Shown: positions 16,151 through 23,661, numbered from the stretch's first letter. The stretch: DNA of 64,000 nucleotides from Neomesorhizobium albiziae (GCF_900114255.1 NZ_FOSL01000002.1:248001-312000); one strand, 5' to 3'. Numbers and translations: made by a program. Notes: generated by a model from the sequence alone, not told the origin.

Positions 16151-16867
16151 ATGGCCTGGGATGACCGCATGACAACCAACAACCTGCCGATCTGGCGGCG
16201 CATCGAATTCAACGTGCTTTTTGCCTGGCTGGTGATCGCCGGCGGATTGTGGGGGTTCGTCGAACTGCTGGAAGTGGCACGCGACGCCACCCCGCGTTCC
16301 TTCGACACCGAGATATTGCTGGCCTTCCGCACTCTGGGCAACACCAGCGACCCGATCGGGCCGGTGTGGGTGGAGGAAGCGATGCGCGACCTGACCGCGC
16401 TCGGCTCGACCAGCGTGCTGGTGCTTATCCTGCTTTCGGTGATCGTCTATCTGCTGCTTGCCGACAAGGCGAAGATGGCGCTGTTCATCTTCGCTTCCGT
16501 GGCCGGCGGACAGCTGCTGTCCAGCCTTCTGAAACTCGGCGTCGACCGGCCACGGCCCGAGTTGGTGTCGCGTCTGGCTGAAGTTTACACGTTGAGCTTT
16601 CCAAGCGGCCACGCGATGCTTGCGGCGGTGACATACCTAACGCTGGGCTCACTTTTGGCGCGGGCACTGCCCAAGAGAGTGTTGAAGGCCTACGTGATCG
16701 TCGTCGCCGCAATCGCCACGCTGCTGGTCGGCATCAGCCGAATCTACCTGGGCGTGCATTGGCCATCCGACGTTCTGGCCGGCTGGTGCGCCGGTGCGGC
16801 CTGGGCGATGCTGTGCTGGCTGATCTCGCGGCGGGTGCTGCCGCGGGCATCGGAACAGGCCGATTGA
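16151..16867 (+). CDS. PAP2-family membrane phosphatase
   Basis: A 238-residue integral membrane protein of the type 2 phosphatidic acid phosphatase superfamily, which dephosphorylates lipid phosphates such as undecaprenyl pyrophosphate or phosphatidate on the periplasmic side. All three signature motifs are present: KLGVDRPRP (K-x6-RP), PSGHAM, and SRIYLGVHWPSD (SR-x5-H-x3-D). Several hydrophobic helices surround them. The start may be ATG 16151 or ATG 16169; upstream in-frame codons lie in the tandem repeat and are excluded. It stands immediately before the ECF41 promoter and is not obviously in that transcription unit. Confidence 0.9.
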   Translation: MAWDDRMTTNNLPIWRRIEFNVLFAWLVIAGGLWGFVELLEVARDATPRSFDTEILLAFRTLGNTSDPIGPVWVEEAMRDLTALGSTSVLVLILLSVIVYLLLADKAKMALFIFASVAGGQLLSSLLKLGVDRPRPELVSRLAEVYTLSFPSGHAMLAAVTYLTLGSLLARALPKRVLKAYVIVVAAIATLLVGISRIYLGVHWPSDVLAGWCAGAAWAMLCWLISRRVLPRASEQAD

Positions 16868-16907
16868 CGCCTCTGCCCGCGAAAGGGCGAAAAATGTCGA
16901 AAAGGCA

Positions 16908-16934
16908 TGTCACACTTCGCCCGGCTATATCGTC
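16908..16934 (+). promoter_or_regulatory. Predicted ECF41-type autoregulated promoter
   Basis: TGTCACA (16908-16914), a 16-base spacer, then CGTC (16931-16934). This matches the published ECF41 promoter consensus (TGTCACA -35, CGTC -10). It precedes the ECF41 sigma gene by about 105 bases, as expected for autoregulation. Confidence 0.85.
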
Positions 16935-16957
16935 CGCCGGGCAAAGGAGACGTCTCC

Positions 16958-17047
16958 ATGCGCATCGTGATCCCCGGCCTGTTCCCGCTTCACGCGCTGT
17001 GGCATGCGGGCGCCCGCAACCACGCAAGGAGCGCGACAAATGGCTGA
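16958..17047 (+). CDS. Possible 29-residue leader peptide upstream of the sigma factor
   Basis: An ATG nine bases after AAAGGAG opens a 29-codon frame (MRIVIPGLFPLHALWHAG...) that ends at TGA 17045-17047, overlapping the sigma factor start (17040) by eight bases. It begins 24 bases after the predicted -10 element, so it would be the first frame translated from the ECF41 promoter. It may couple or modulate translation of the sigma factor. No homologue is recognised, and chance cannot be excluded. Confidence 0.4.
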   Translation: MRIVIPGLFPLHALWHAGARNHARSATNG

Positions 17048-17963
17048 ACGGCTCGACCACGGGAAAGACGAGCAGCTTGCCGCCTATCTCGGCGAACGCA
17101 AGAGACTGATCCGGCTCGCCTACCGCTACCTCGGCTCTGCCAGCGAAGCGGAGGACGCGGTGCAGGACGCATGGCTGCGCTTCGCCGAGGCCGAGGCGCC
17201 GGAGGATGCCGGCCGCTACCTGTCGCGCATCGTCACCAACCTTTGCCTCGACCGGCTGAAATCGGCCTCGCGGCGGCGCGAGACCTATGTCGGGCCGTGG
17301 CTGCCCGAGCCGATCGTGGCCCAGGCCGGCACCGTCGACCCGGAAGCCGGCGATGCCGCGCTCGACATCTCCTTCGGCGTCATGCGGGCGCTGGAACTCT
17401 TATCGCCGCTGGAACGCGCCGCGCTCTTCCTGCATGACCTCTACGACGTGCCGTTCGAGGAGATCGCCGAAACCTTGCAGCGCTCGCCGGCGGCCTGCCG
17501 GCAAATGGCGTCGCGGGCGCGAAAAATGCTGCAGCAGGGAAACCCGCGCTTCCACCCCAGGGAAAGCGATGTCGGCCGCTATGTCGCAAGCTTTGCCGAG
17601 GCGGCGCGCACCGGCAGCATCGAGCCCCTGAAGCGGATACTGGCCAGGGATGTCGAGCTGGTTTCGGACGGTGGCGGCAAGGTGTCGGCGGCGATGAACG
17701 TGCTCGAAGGTTTCGAACGGGTGGCGCGTTTCCTGGTCGGCATCGCGCAAAAGAACAAGGCCCCCGAGAGCACGACCTTCGAACCGGTCAGGGTCAATGG
17801 CGACCCTGGGCTGATGGTCGTGATCGCCGGGCGGGTGGAGCAGATCATGGGCTTCTCGGTCGACGAGAACGACGCCATCAACGGCATCTACATCGTGCGC
17901 AACCCCGACAAGTTGGGCGGCGTAGACCTCAGATTTTCACCAGCATCGCCGTCAGGAACATGA
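17040..17963 (+). CDS. ECF41-family RNA polymerase sigma factor
   Basis: A 307-residue extracytoplasmic-function sigma factor. Sigma-2 lies near residues 15-80 (LAYRYLGSASEAEDAVQDAWLRF), a WLPEP linker near 95, and sigma-4 near 125-175 (LSPLERAALFLHDLYDVPFEEIA). A roughly 120-residue SnoaL-like C-terminal extension carries the two ECF41 hallmarks DGGGK and NPDKL. In this family the extension acts as a fused anti-sigma and activation module in place of a membrane anti-sigma factor. ATG at 17040 follows AAGGAG. Typical partners (carboxymuconolactone decarboxylase, oxidoreductase or epimerase) are absent. Its 3' end overlaps the convergent ZIP gene by 35 bases. Confidence 0.94.
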   Translation: MAERLDHGKDEQLAAYLGERKRLIRLAYRYLGSASEAEDAVQDAWLRFAEAEAPEDAGRYLSRIVTNLCLDRLKSASRRRETYVGPWLPEPIVAQAGTVDPEAGDAALDISFGVMRALELLSPLERAALFLHDLYDVPFEEIAETLQRSPAACRQMASRARKMLQQGNPRFHPRESDVGRYVASFAEAARTGSIEPLKRILARDVELVSDGGGKVSAAMNVLEGFERVARFLVGIAQKNKAPESTTFEPVRVNGDPGLMVVIAGRVEQIMGFSVDENDAINGIYIVRNPDKLGGVDLRFSPASPSGT

Positions 17964-19143
17964 AACCGACGCCAGCCGCCAGCCCGGCCATGGCGCCGGG
18001 TGCGACGAGCGCCCGCAATCCGGTTCCCGAAGACCGCATCAGGAAGAAACTCACTTCGACGATGACCTGAAGGATCGCGCCGGCGCCGATCGCCAGCGCC
18101 AGGGCGGACCATTGCGGAGCAAACGCAAGGCTGCCGATCCACAGGCCGATGACGGCCGGGCCGCCTGCCAGAAGAGCGAGGCCTACGAACGCTGCGAGCG
18201 GCGGCCGCTTTTTCAGGATCGGAGCCGCAATGCCGATGCCTTCGGTGATGTTGTGCAAGGTGAAGCCGATCACGAGGAAAGTGCCCAACCCGGCAGCACC
18301 CGAGGCAAATGCAGCCCCGATGGCCAGCCCCTCGCCCAGATTGTGCAGCCCGATGCCGAGCGCGATGAACGTTGCCAGCGCCAGGCCGGCGGGGGCGCCA
18401 TGACGGCGGCCCACCGCCATCAGAAGAAGGAAGCTGGCCGTGGCCGCCAGCACGACCATGACATGGCCCTGGAAGAGTGCGGCCGCTTCGCCGGCGAGTT
18501 CAAGCGCATCCTCCAGCGCGTCGACGAACAGGAAGGCAAGCAAGCCGACCGTCAGCGCCAGGAGGAAATTCATTCCGCCCTGGCCGACGCCGCGGAGCGC
18601 CGGATAGAACATCAACCCGATTGCGACTGGAACAAGCCCGACGAAAGCGCCGAGCACGCCCTGGTGGAAGAGGCTGAGCGAATCCCGGGCCGGCGTCGGC
18701 ACCGCGACCGCGATTTCATGCCCGAATGTCGCCCCGGTGTTGGTGACGATGTTGATCGCATGCGCTTCGCCAAGCACCCAGGGAAACGGCAACCTTATCC
18801 ACGCGGTTGCGCCGCGGGCGATCGGTCCCGGCGGGTCCTGTGTGAACTGCCAGTATGCATCATCGACCTGCACCTGGGCGACGGTCATCGGTTCGGAACC
18901 GCCGGCGCGAACCAGAACGCTTATACCGGCGGACGAGAGGATCGTCCGTTCGAAGGTCAGGTTCTCGACCGGCGGGGCTCCGTTTCTGAAGCTGCGCAAG
19001 GGGTCGGTCGTCAGCAGCCAGAGGATCGCCAACGCCAGAGCCACCAGCGGAAGAACCAGCCACAAAAGGCTTCGTCGCGATTTTTCTGTCGCGTCCGCCA
19101 CAGGATCGCTGGCGGCTGCGGTCGAGCCCAACATGTCGTTCAT
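17929..19143 (-). CDS. ZIP-family metal transporter with periplasmic N-terminal domain
   Basis: A 404-residue protein. After a membrane anchor near residues 26-44, about 110 residues form an extracytoplasmic domain with no metal motif I recognise. Residues 160-404 form the ZIP transporter core, with the paired signatures HNLGEGLAIG (His 267) and HNITEGIGIA (His 297) that line the metal path of ZIP proteins importing Zn, Fe or Mn. Most bacterial ZIPs are about 260 residues, so the N-terminal domain is an addition. It overlaps the multicopper oxidase by four bases (ATGA), so the oxidised or reduced metal and the transporter substrate may be linked. Its tail overlaps the convergent sigma gene. 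Confidence 0.85.
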   Translation of the reverse strand: MNDMLGSTAAASDPVADATEKSRRSLLWLVLPLVALALAILWLLTTDPLRSFRNGAPPVENLTFERTILSSAGISVLVRAGGSEPMTVAQVQVDDAYWQFTQDPPGPIARGATAWIRLPFPWVLGEAHAINIVTNTGATFGHEIAVAVPTPARDSLSLFHQGVLGAFVGLVPVAIGLMFYPALRGVGQGGMNFLLALTVGLLAFLFVDALEDALELAGEAAALFQGHVMVVLAATASFLLLMAVGRRHGAPAGLALATFIALGIGLHNLGEGLAIGAAFASGAAGLGTFLVIGFTLHNITEGIGIAAPILKKRPPLAAFVGLALLAGGPAVIGLWIGSLAFAPQWSALALAIGAGAILQVIVEVSFFLMRSSGTGLRALVAPGAMAGLAAGVGFMFLTAMLVKI

Positions 19144-20273
19144 GCCACCGCCTCCACGACATCGAACATTCCCACCCAGCCAAGCTCGGTGAATTCCGAC
19201 TGATGCGGATGAAACATGTAGAGGCCTGTCTCGTGGTCCCTGTAGGTGAATTCGAGAATGCCGCGTTGCGCCTGCACCTGGGTGATCAGGTCGACCGTCC
19301 TCAGGGTCGGGGTCAGCGTCGTCCCCTGCTCGTAATAGTCGAAGAAATTTGCATGCAGGTGGAAGGAGTTGATCGGATCGAACTCGACGACGTTGACCAG
19401 ATAGATGCGGACAGGCTTGTCGCGGACGATCCGGATCGGGCGTTTCATGTAGGCATGCGCGACCGTGTTGACGGCGTAGATCTCGTTCTCATTGTCGAAA
19501 TTGGTGTCGAAGGCGTTCATCACCATCACGAATTCCTGCCAGCCGGCATTCTCTGGCGTGCCAAGAAGGCGGGAGCGGGCGACATCGGCCTGGTCGGGAT
19601 GCCTGGCTGGATCGGGGTCGATCACGAATGCGCCGTACATGCCCTTGTGGATGTGCCGCTTCAGTGGCAGCGCATGGCAGTGGTAGAGATGGCAGCCGAA
19701 GGGCCGGGCTTCGAATTCGTAGACGAACTCCTCGCCGGGATCGATCAGGCCGGCGCCGGGAACGCCGTCCATCCGCGCGGCGTGGATGCCGTGGAAGTGC
19801 ATGGAGTGGGGATGCGAGCCCAGGTTCTTGAAAACGATCCTGAGACGGTCGCCTTCCGTCGCCCTCAACGCCGGCCCGGGCACGCGTCCGTTGTAGGTCC
19901 ATGCCGGGAACATGATGCCCGGGGCGATCTCGATCTCCTTGTCCTCGGCCGTCACCTCGAAGGTGCGCAGCGTGCGCCCGTCCGGCAACAGCGAGACCGT
20001 TCCGGTTTCCCATTCGGTCACCAGCGCGGACGGATCGAAGCCGTTCCGGGCAGCATCCACGTCGCCGACGGTCATCATGGCTCCGTGGGCGCCGCTATGA
20101 TCTGGAGCGGGCGCGGAACCGGCAACCGGAGCATTGCCGTGCCCGTCATGGGTCGGTTGCCCGAGCGCGACAGTCGTGGCGCAAATGGTGGTTCCACCTG
20201 CAGCAGCGAGCCCACCCGAGAGCAATCCTCGCCTGCTGATCCCTTCCCGTAACCAAGTCATGCCGTCAGCCAT
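19140..20273 (-). CDS. Tat-exported two-domain multicopper oxidase
   Basis: A 377-residue protein with a twin-arginine signal (SRRGLLSGG, Arg-Arg near 14-15), so it folds in the cytoplasm and works in the periplasm. Two cupredoxin domains are seen. Domain 1 has MHFHGIH and the type-1/trinuclear block HLYHCHALPLKRHIHKGM; domain 2 has FHLHANF and FHPHQSEF. The layout resembles small two-domain laccases and NirK relatives, with type-1 copper in domain 1. A His-rich linker (HDGHGN, DHSGAHG) follows the signal. Coupled translation with the ZIP gene suggests oxidation of the metal that ZIP handles, or protection from it; the substrate is unknown. Confidence 0.88.
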   Translation of the reverse strand: MADGMTWLREGISRRGLLSGGLAAAGGTTICATTVALGQPTHDGHGNAPVAGSAPAPDHSGAHGAMMTVGDVDAARNGFDPSALVTEWETGTVSLLPDGRTLRTFEVTAEDKEIEIAPGIMFPAWTYNGRVPGPALRATEGDRLRIVFKNLGSHPHSMHFHGIHAARMDGVPGAGLIDPGEEFVYEFEARPFGCHLYHCHALPLKRHIHKGMYGAFVIDPDPARHPDQADVARSRLLGTPENAGWQEFVMVMNAFDTNFDNENEIYAVNTVAHAYMKRPIRIVRDKPVRIYLVNVVEFDPINSFHLHANFFDYYEQGTTLTPTLRTVDLITQVQAQRGILEFTYRDHETGLYMFHPHQSEFTELGWVGMFDVVEAVA

Positions 20274-20287
20274 AGCGGATACTCTTG

Positions 20288-20314
20288 ATGCAAATGCGAA
20301 TGATTTGCATTATC
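20288..20314 (-). promoter_or_regulatory. Fur-family-like operator upstream of the multicopper oxidase/ZIP operon
   Basis: ATGCAAAT-N7-ATTTGCAT is a perfect 23-base palindrome (20288-20310). The overlapping minus-strand GATAATGCAAATCATTCGC (20296-20314) matches the 19-base E. coli Fur consensus at 15 positions by hand count. It ends 14 bases before the oxidase ATG. A related TTGCAAA palindrome lies before mntH, so a shared Fur/Mur-type regulator is inferred. Confidence 0.6.
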
Positions 20315-20404
20315 GATCAACAGACAGCGCTTTGCAAATTGATTTTTGGCGCAATCGCGCTCTCGATCATCGACGCCGCGGGGCCGCCAGGAACGCAACG
20401 CCAC

Positions 20405-20535
20405 AGCGGAATGCATTCAAGTTGAACCGGGCATTCCGCTCTATCGGTTTGGGATTCGACTGCCACGCTGTAGCTTCTTGTTTATGCATGTCGTTTCTCC
20501 CGAAACCGAAGACACTTTCGGGCGACATGCATTAG
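20405..20535. repeat. Dispersed palindromic repeat, GCGGAATGC type
   Basis: Opens AGCGGAATGCATTCAAG...GGGCATTCCGCTCTATCGGTTT (inverted GCGGAATGC/GCATTCCGC) and closes with ATGCATGTCGTTT..CCCGAAACCG..CTTTCGGGCGACATGCATTAG. It occupies most of the 340-base gap between the oxidase and the YiiX-like gene. Its second half recurs, decayed, at 41091-41148. Confidence 0.75.
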
Positions 20536-20614
20536 ACGCCGCCGGCGTGTCGGCTGCGAGCGGTCGCCAAGTGCTTGAATGAAATCCTGCCGTGCGGCGG
20601 AAGGCTTCGGGGCT

Positions 20615-21478
20615 TCAGCGGGACGCCGAGGACCCTGCACCTATGGCGGGTTGCGCTTCGGCGTCGGCTTCGGCGTCGGCAGCCGGCAATTGCGCCTGCT
20701 CCTCGCTGCTGCTCCAAACCAGCGTCTTGTAGTCGAAGCCGTATTGCAGCGTCGGCTTGACGATCTCGAAATAGGGCGAGAGGTCGAAGTCGCGCGGCGT
20801 GTAGAGCGAGTGATGGCGGATATGCAGTATTTCCTCCCGCGAATAGGCGGATTGCGCCGAAGCGCGTCCGGGCGCACGGGTGATTTCCGGGAGGATCGGG
20901 TAGCGGATGCCTTCATAGGCTTCGGCAATCAGCGTCGAGCAGATCGAGCGCGTCGGATCGCCGGAGCCGAAGGCAATCAGGCGCCGGCGCCAGCGGACGG
21001 GGATCGGCGGCGCCGGGAGGAAGTAGCGCAGCATGTCGAAGATGTTCTTCATGTCGTATTTCAGCCCGAGCCGGTCGACCATGAAGTTGACGACCTCGGC
21101 GCGGTCTTCCGGCGTCAAGCCGCGCGGCCTGCAAATGCGGGTGTTGTAGGTGCGGTACTTGGAGAGCGGCACGGCAATGCAGCCCTCGCCGAGATTGACT
21201 TCGATGAGGCGGCGGGGCTCGCCGCCATCCTCGGGACCGGGCAAGGCATCGCCGACATAAAGGGCAGCGTGCGACCATGTCGACTGGGTGAGATATTTGA
21301 TGACGGCCGAAACCCGCTGGTTGCCCTCGATCAACAGGATGTCGCCCGGTTCGAGCGAACGGCGAAGCGTGACGGGATCGGAGGGCGTGTAGGGTTCGTA
21401 GCCCGACGACTCGCTTTTAAGCTGCCCTGCGAGCCAGCGGCCGAACCGGTCGAGCGGGGTGTCGTCAGGCTGGGACAT
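20615..21478 (-). CDS. YiiX-like permuted papain-fold amidase/hydrolase
   Basis: A 287-residue protein of the permuted NlpC/P60 (YiiX/YebB-like, lipid- or peptidoglycan-amidase) type. The order is circularly permuted: RSLEPGDILLIEGNQRVSAVIKYLTQSTWSHAALYVGD supplies the catalytic His (WSHAALY) near residues 70-80, and the catalytic Cys comes later in DPTRSICSTLIAEAY near 192. The C-terminal tail is Ala/Glu rich. No signal peptide is seen. ATG at 21478 is used because it overlaps the CHAD gene end by 14 bases and the longer frame antisense-shadows that gene. It is third in the CYTH-CHAD operon; the target bond is unknown. Confidence 0.78.
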   Translation of the reverse strand: MSQPDDTPLDRFGRWLAGQLKSESSGYEPYTPSDPVTLRRSLEPGDILLIEGNQRVSAVIKYLTQSTWSHAALYVGDALPGPEDGGEPRRLIEVNLGEGCIAVPLSKYRTYNTRICRPRGLTPEDRAEVVNFMVDRLGLKYDMKNIFDMLRYFLPAPPIPVRWRRRLIAFGSGDPTRSICSTLIAEAYEGIRYPILPEITRAPGRASAQSAYSREEILHIRHHSLYTPRDFDLSPYFEIVKPTLQYGFDYKTLVWSSSEEQAQLPAADAEADAEAQPAIGAGSSASR

Positions 21479-22412
21479 CGGCCGTATCAGCCTGCGGCGG
21501 CGCGTTGCCGGCGCTGGATTGATAGCGGTCGGCGATCTTCCTGAGCGTGGGCTTGCGCTTTTCGCCGAACAGGCGCCGCGCGTCCTTGAGGCAGGTCTTG
21601 CGGAGGCGTTTTTCACTGCGCTTCAACAAGCGGCGCAGAAGGGCGAGCTGTTTCCTGGCGCCGAGTTCCCTGCCCTCGGCGTCGATCAGCCAGCGCATGA
21701 CAAAAATGTCATTCAGATCACCCAACTGGTCGCCAAGCGCCTCCACAGCCTTGCGGCGCGATTTCTGCGGGCGCGGCCATACCCCGCGCAGCAGCGACAG
21801 ATGCATCCGGTGCGCCTTCACCGCCTTGCGCAGATTGTGGAAATCCTCGGGCTTGCCGCGCTTCGCCGCGGCTGCGAGGCTGCGGGCGGCATGGCGCAAC
21901 GTCCTGCCCGAGCCCTCGGCGAGCACATCGGCGGCAAGCTGCGGATCGTCGGGCAGAACGACGCCGTGAAGCGCCATGCGGCCTTCGCCGCAGCTGGCGA
22001 TCGCCGCATCGATGACGGGACCGAGATCGGCGCGATCGTGCGCGATGCGCTCGCGGCGGGCAACGAGCGCGTCACGCACGTTGTCGAGCTCGCCGCCGGC
22101 GCAGGATTCGGGAAACTCCTTGGCCAGCCGGTCGAGCGTCTCGATCAGGGCTGTGGCCTCGCGGGGACCGGCAATGGTGCGGGCGATGTCGCGGTAGCGC
22201 CTGTTCTCCTTGCGGCAGAAGCCACGGTCGCCGGAGCGGATCAGGGCGAACAGAGCGCGCAATTCCTTGAACCGCTTGCGCGCGTTGTGCAGCCCCTTTT
22301 CCGGCTCGGTGCGCGACGCTTCGAGGCTTTCCACCGCCTTACCGATGCGGACGCCGGCGATGCGCCGGATTTCCCCGGTAAGCGACAGCTTGGGGTCGAT
22401 GCGGTAGGTCAT
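21465..22412 (-). CDS. CHAD-domain protein
   Basis: A 315-residue, strongly basic, all-helical protein matching the CHAD fold, which binds inorganic polyphosphate through paired histidines and surface Arg/Lys. Recognisable elements are EPEKGLHNARKRFKELRALF near residues 35-55 and DFHNLRKAVKAHRMHLSLL near 195-215, the two H-x-x-R-(K/R) repeats of CHAD. It overlaps the CYTH gene by four bases (ATGA), so a CYTH plus CHAD unit, fused in E. coli YgiF, is here split into two translationally coupled proteins. A polyphosphate link is inference from family knowledge. Confidence 0.88.
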   Translation of the reverse strand: MTYRIDPKLSLTGEIRRIAGVRIGKAVESLEASRTEPEKGLHNARKRFKELRALFALIRSGDRGFCRKENRRYRDIARTIAGPREATALIETLDRLAKEFPESCAGGELDNVRDALVARRERIAHDRADLGPVIDAAIASCGEGRMALHGVVLPDDPQLAADVLAEGSGRTLRHAARSLAAAAKRGKPEDFHNLRKAVKAHRMHLSLLRGVWPRPQKSRRKAVEALGDQLGDLNDIFVMRWLIDAEGRELGARKQLALLRRLLKRSEKRLRKTCLKDARRLFGEKRKPTLRKIADRYQSSAGNAPPQADTADVPA

Positions 22413-22882
22413 GCGGCGACAGCCGGCATGCCGTGGCGGGCAAGAGAAGCGTTGTAGTAGGCGCCCTCACCCGTCACCTCACGGCCGAGCCAGCCCGGCA
22501 AAGACCCGTCCGGCACGTCGTCGGGCGTTTCCAGTTCGGCGATGACGAGGCCGGCCAGCGCACCCGAAAACACGTCGACCTCGTAGAGATAGCCGCGATG
22601 CCTGACATGGTGACGGACCTTCTCGACGACATAGCCGACGGCGAATCCCGCCAGTTCCTCCGCCTCGTCGAGCGGGATCGGATATTCGAACTCGTCGCGC
22701 TCGCGGCCCCGGCTGCCGAATTTCAGCGTCAGCATGGCGGATGAACCATCCGAGACGCGCACCCTGACAGAGCGGTCGACGGCCGCGGCCAGATAGAACT
22801 GCCGGATCGAAATCGCTGCCCCGGAGAGGCTGCGCCAGCCATCTCCGTTCACCAGAAACTTGCGTTCCACTTCCTTGGCCAT
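22409..22882 (-). CDS. CYTH-domain protein, probable (tri)phosphatase
   Basis: A 157-residue single CYTH (triphosphate tunnel) domain. MAKEVERKFLVNG gives the ExExK signature at residues 4-8. Further tunnel residues are RVRV (near 48), LTLKFGSRGRERDEFEYPI (near 60-78) and EVDVFSGALAGLVIAELE (near 105-122). Such proteins hydrolyse tripolyphosphate or nucleoside triphosphates with Mg or Mn. ATG at 22882 is chosen because MAKEVERKF is the conserved family start; the longer frame has no better ribosome site. It is the first gene of a three-gene operon with the CHAD and YiiX-like proteins and is divergent from the TetR gene. Confidence 0.9.
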   Translation of the reverse strand: MAKEVERKFLVNGDGWRSLSGAAISIRQFYLAAAVDRSVRVRVSDGSSAMLTLKFGSRGRERDEFEYPIPLDEAEELAGFAVGYVVEKVRHHVRHRGYLYEVDVFSGALAGLVIAELETPDDVPDGSLPGWLGREVTGEGAYYNASLARHGMPAVAA

Positions 22883-22926
22883 CGAGCGTGAATAAAGCGC
22901 AGGCGAAGCGGCAGGGCAAGACACTC

Positions 22927-22955
22927 TTGACTTTAATCATTCGATTGATTAAATT
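22927..22955 (+). promoter_or_regulatory. Promoter and operator of the TetR/efflux operon
   Basis: TTGACT (22927-22932) and TAAATT (22950-22955) have the 17-base spacing of a sigma-70 promoter. Between them lies a perfect palindrome, TTTAATCA-TTCGAT-TGATTAAA (22932-22953). An operator in this place would block polymerase and is expected to bind the TetR protein encoded eight bases downstream. Confidence 0.75.
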
Positions 22956-22962
22956 TCTTCTT

Positions 22963-23661
22963 ATGACCAAGACATCGAAATCGACGCCCGCTCCGCAAAC
23001 GCCGCCTTCTTCCGCGGATCAGACGCGCACCGCATTGGTTCGCGCCGCGCTGAAACTGTTCGGCTCCAACGGGTTCGACGGCACCTCGACGCGCGACATC
23101 GCCGCGCTCGCCAATGCCAATATCGGCAGCATCGCCTATCATTTCGGCGGCAAGGACGGGCTGAGGCTCGCCGCTGCCGACCATATCGTAGAGACCATCC
23201 AGGCCATCGCCGGCCAGGCGATCGGCAATCTCGACGCGACAATGGCAACCCGCCCCGGCCCGGACGCGGCGCGCGCGCAGCTCACCGCCGGAGTGGAGCG
23301 CATGATCACCTTCATCGTGGCATCGCCGGAAGCCGGCGAGGTGGTGCAGTTCGTACTGCGGGAGCTCTCCCAACCGACCGCGGCGCTCGACCGCATCTAC
23401 AACGGCGTCTTCGAGCCCATCCACAAGCGCCTCTGCCTGCTGTGGGAACAGGCGACCGGCGAGCCGGCCGAAAGTGACCGCACCAAGCTGACCGTGTTCA
23501 CGCTGATCGGGCAGGTCGTTTACTTCCGCATCGGCCGCGAGGCGGTGCGGCGCCGCATGGGCTGGACCGAGATCGGCCCGCGGCAGGCAGACGCAATCAT
23601 CGATGTCGCCAGATCCAACCTCCTTGCCATCCTCGAGGGTCGAAAGGGCCAGCCGTCATGA
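22963..23661 (+). CDS. TetR-family regulator, CecR-like
   Basis: A 232-residue repressor. The N-terminal HTH spans about residues 22-68 (ALKLFGSNGFDGTSTRDIAALANANIGSIAYHFGGKDGL), followed by a helical ligand domain resembling the DUF1956 C-terminus of E. coli CecR (YbiH). It heads an operon with an HlyD-type protein and an ABC-2 exporter, the same set as cecR-ybhGFSR, so it probably represses its own operon through the palindrome at 22932-22953. Its stop overlaps the next start in ATGA. The ligand is unknown; CecR responds to certain antibiotics. Confidence 0.88.
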   Translation: MTKTSKSTPAPQTPPSSADQTRTALVRAALKLFGSNGFDGTSTRDIAALANANIGSIAYHFGGKDGLRLAAADHIVETIQAIAGQAIGNLDATMATRPGPDAARAQLTAGVERMITFIVASPEAGEVVQFVLRELSQPTAALDRIYNGVFEPIHKRLCLLWEQATGEPAESDRTKLTVFTLIGQVVYFRIGREAVRRRMGWTEIGPRQADAIIDVARSNLLAILEGRKGQPS

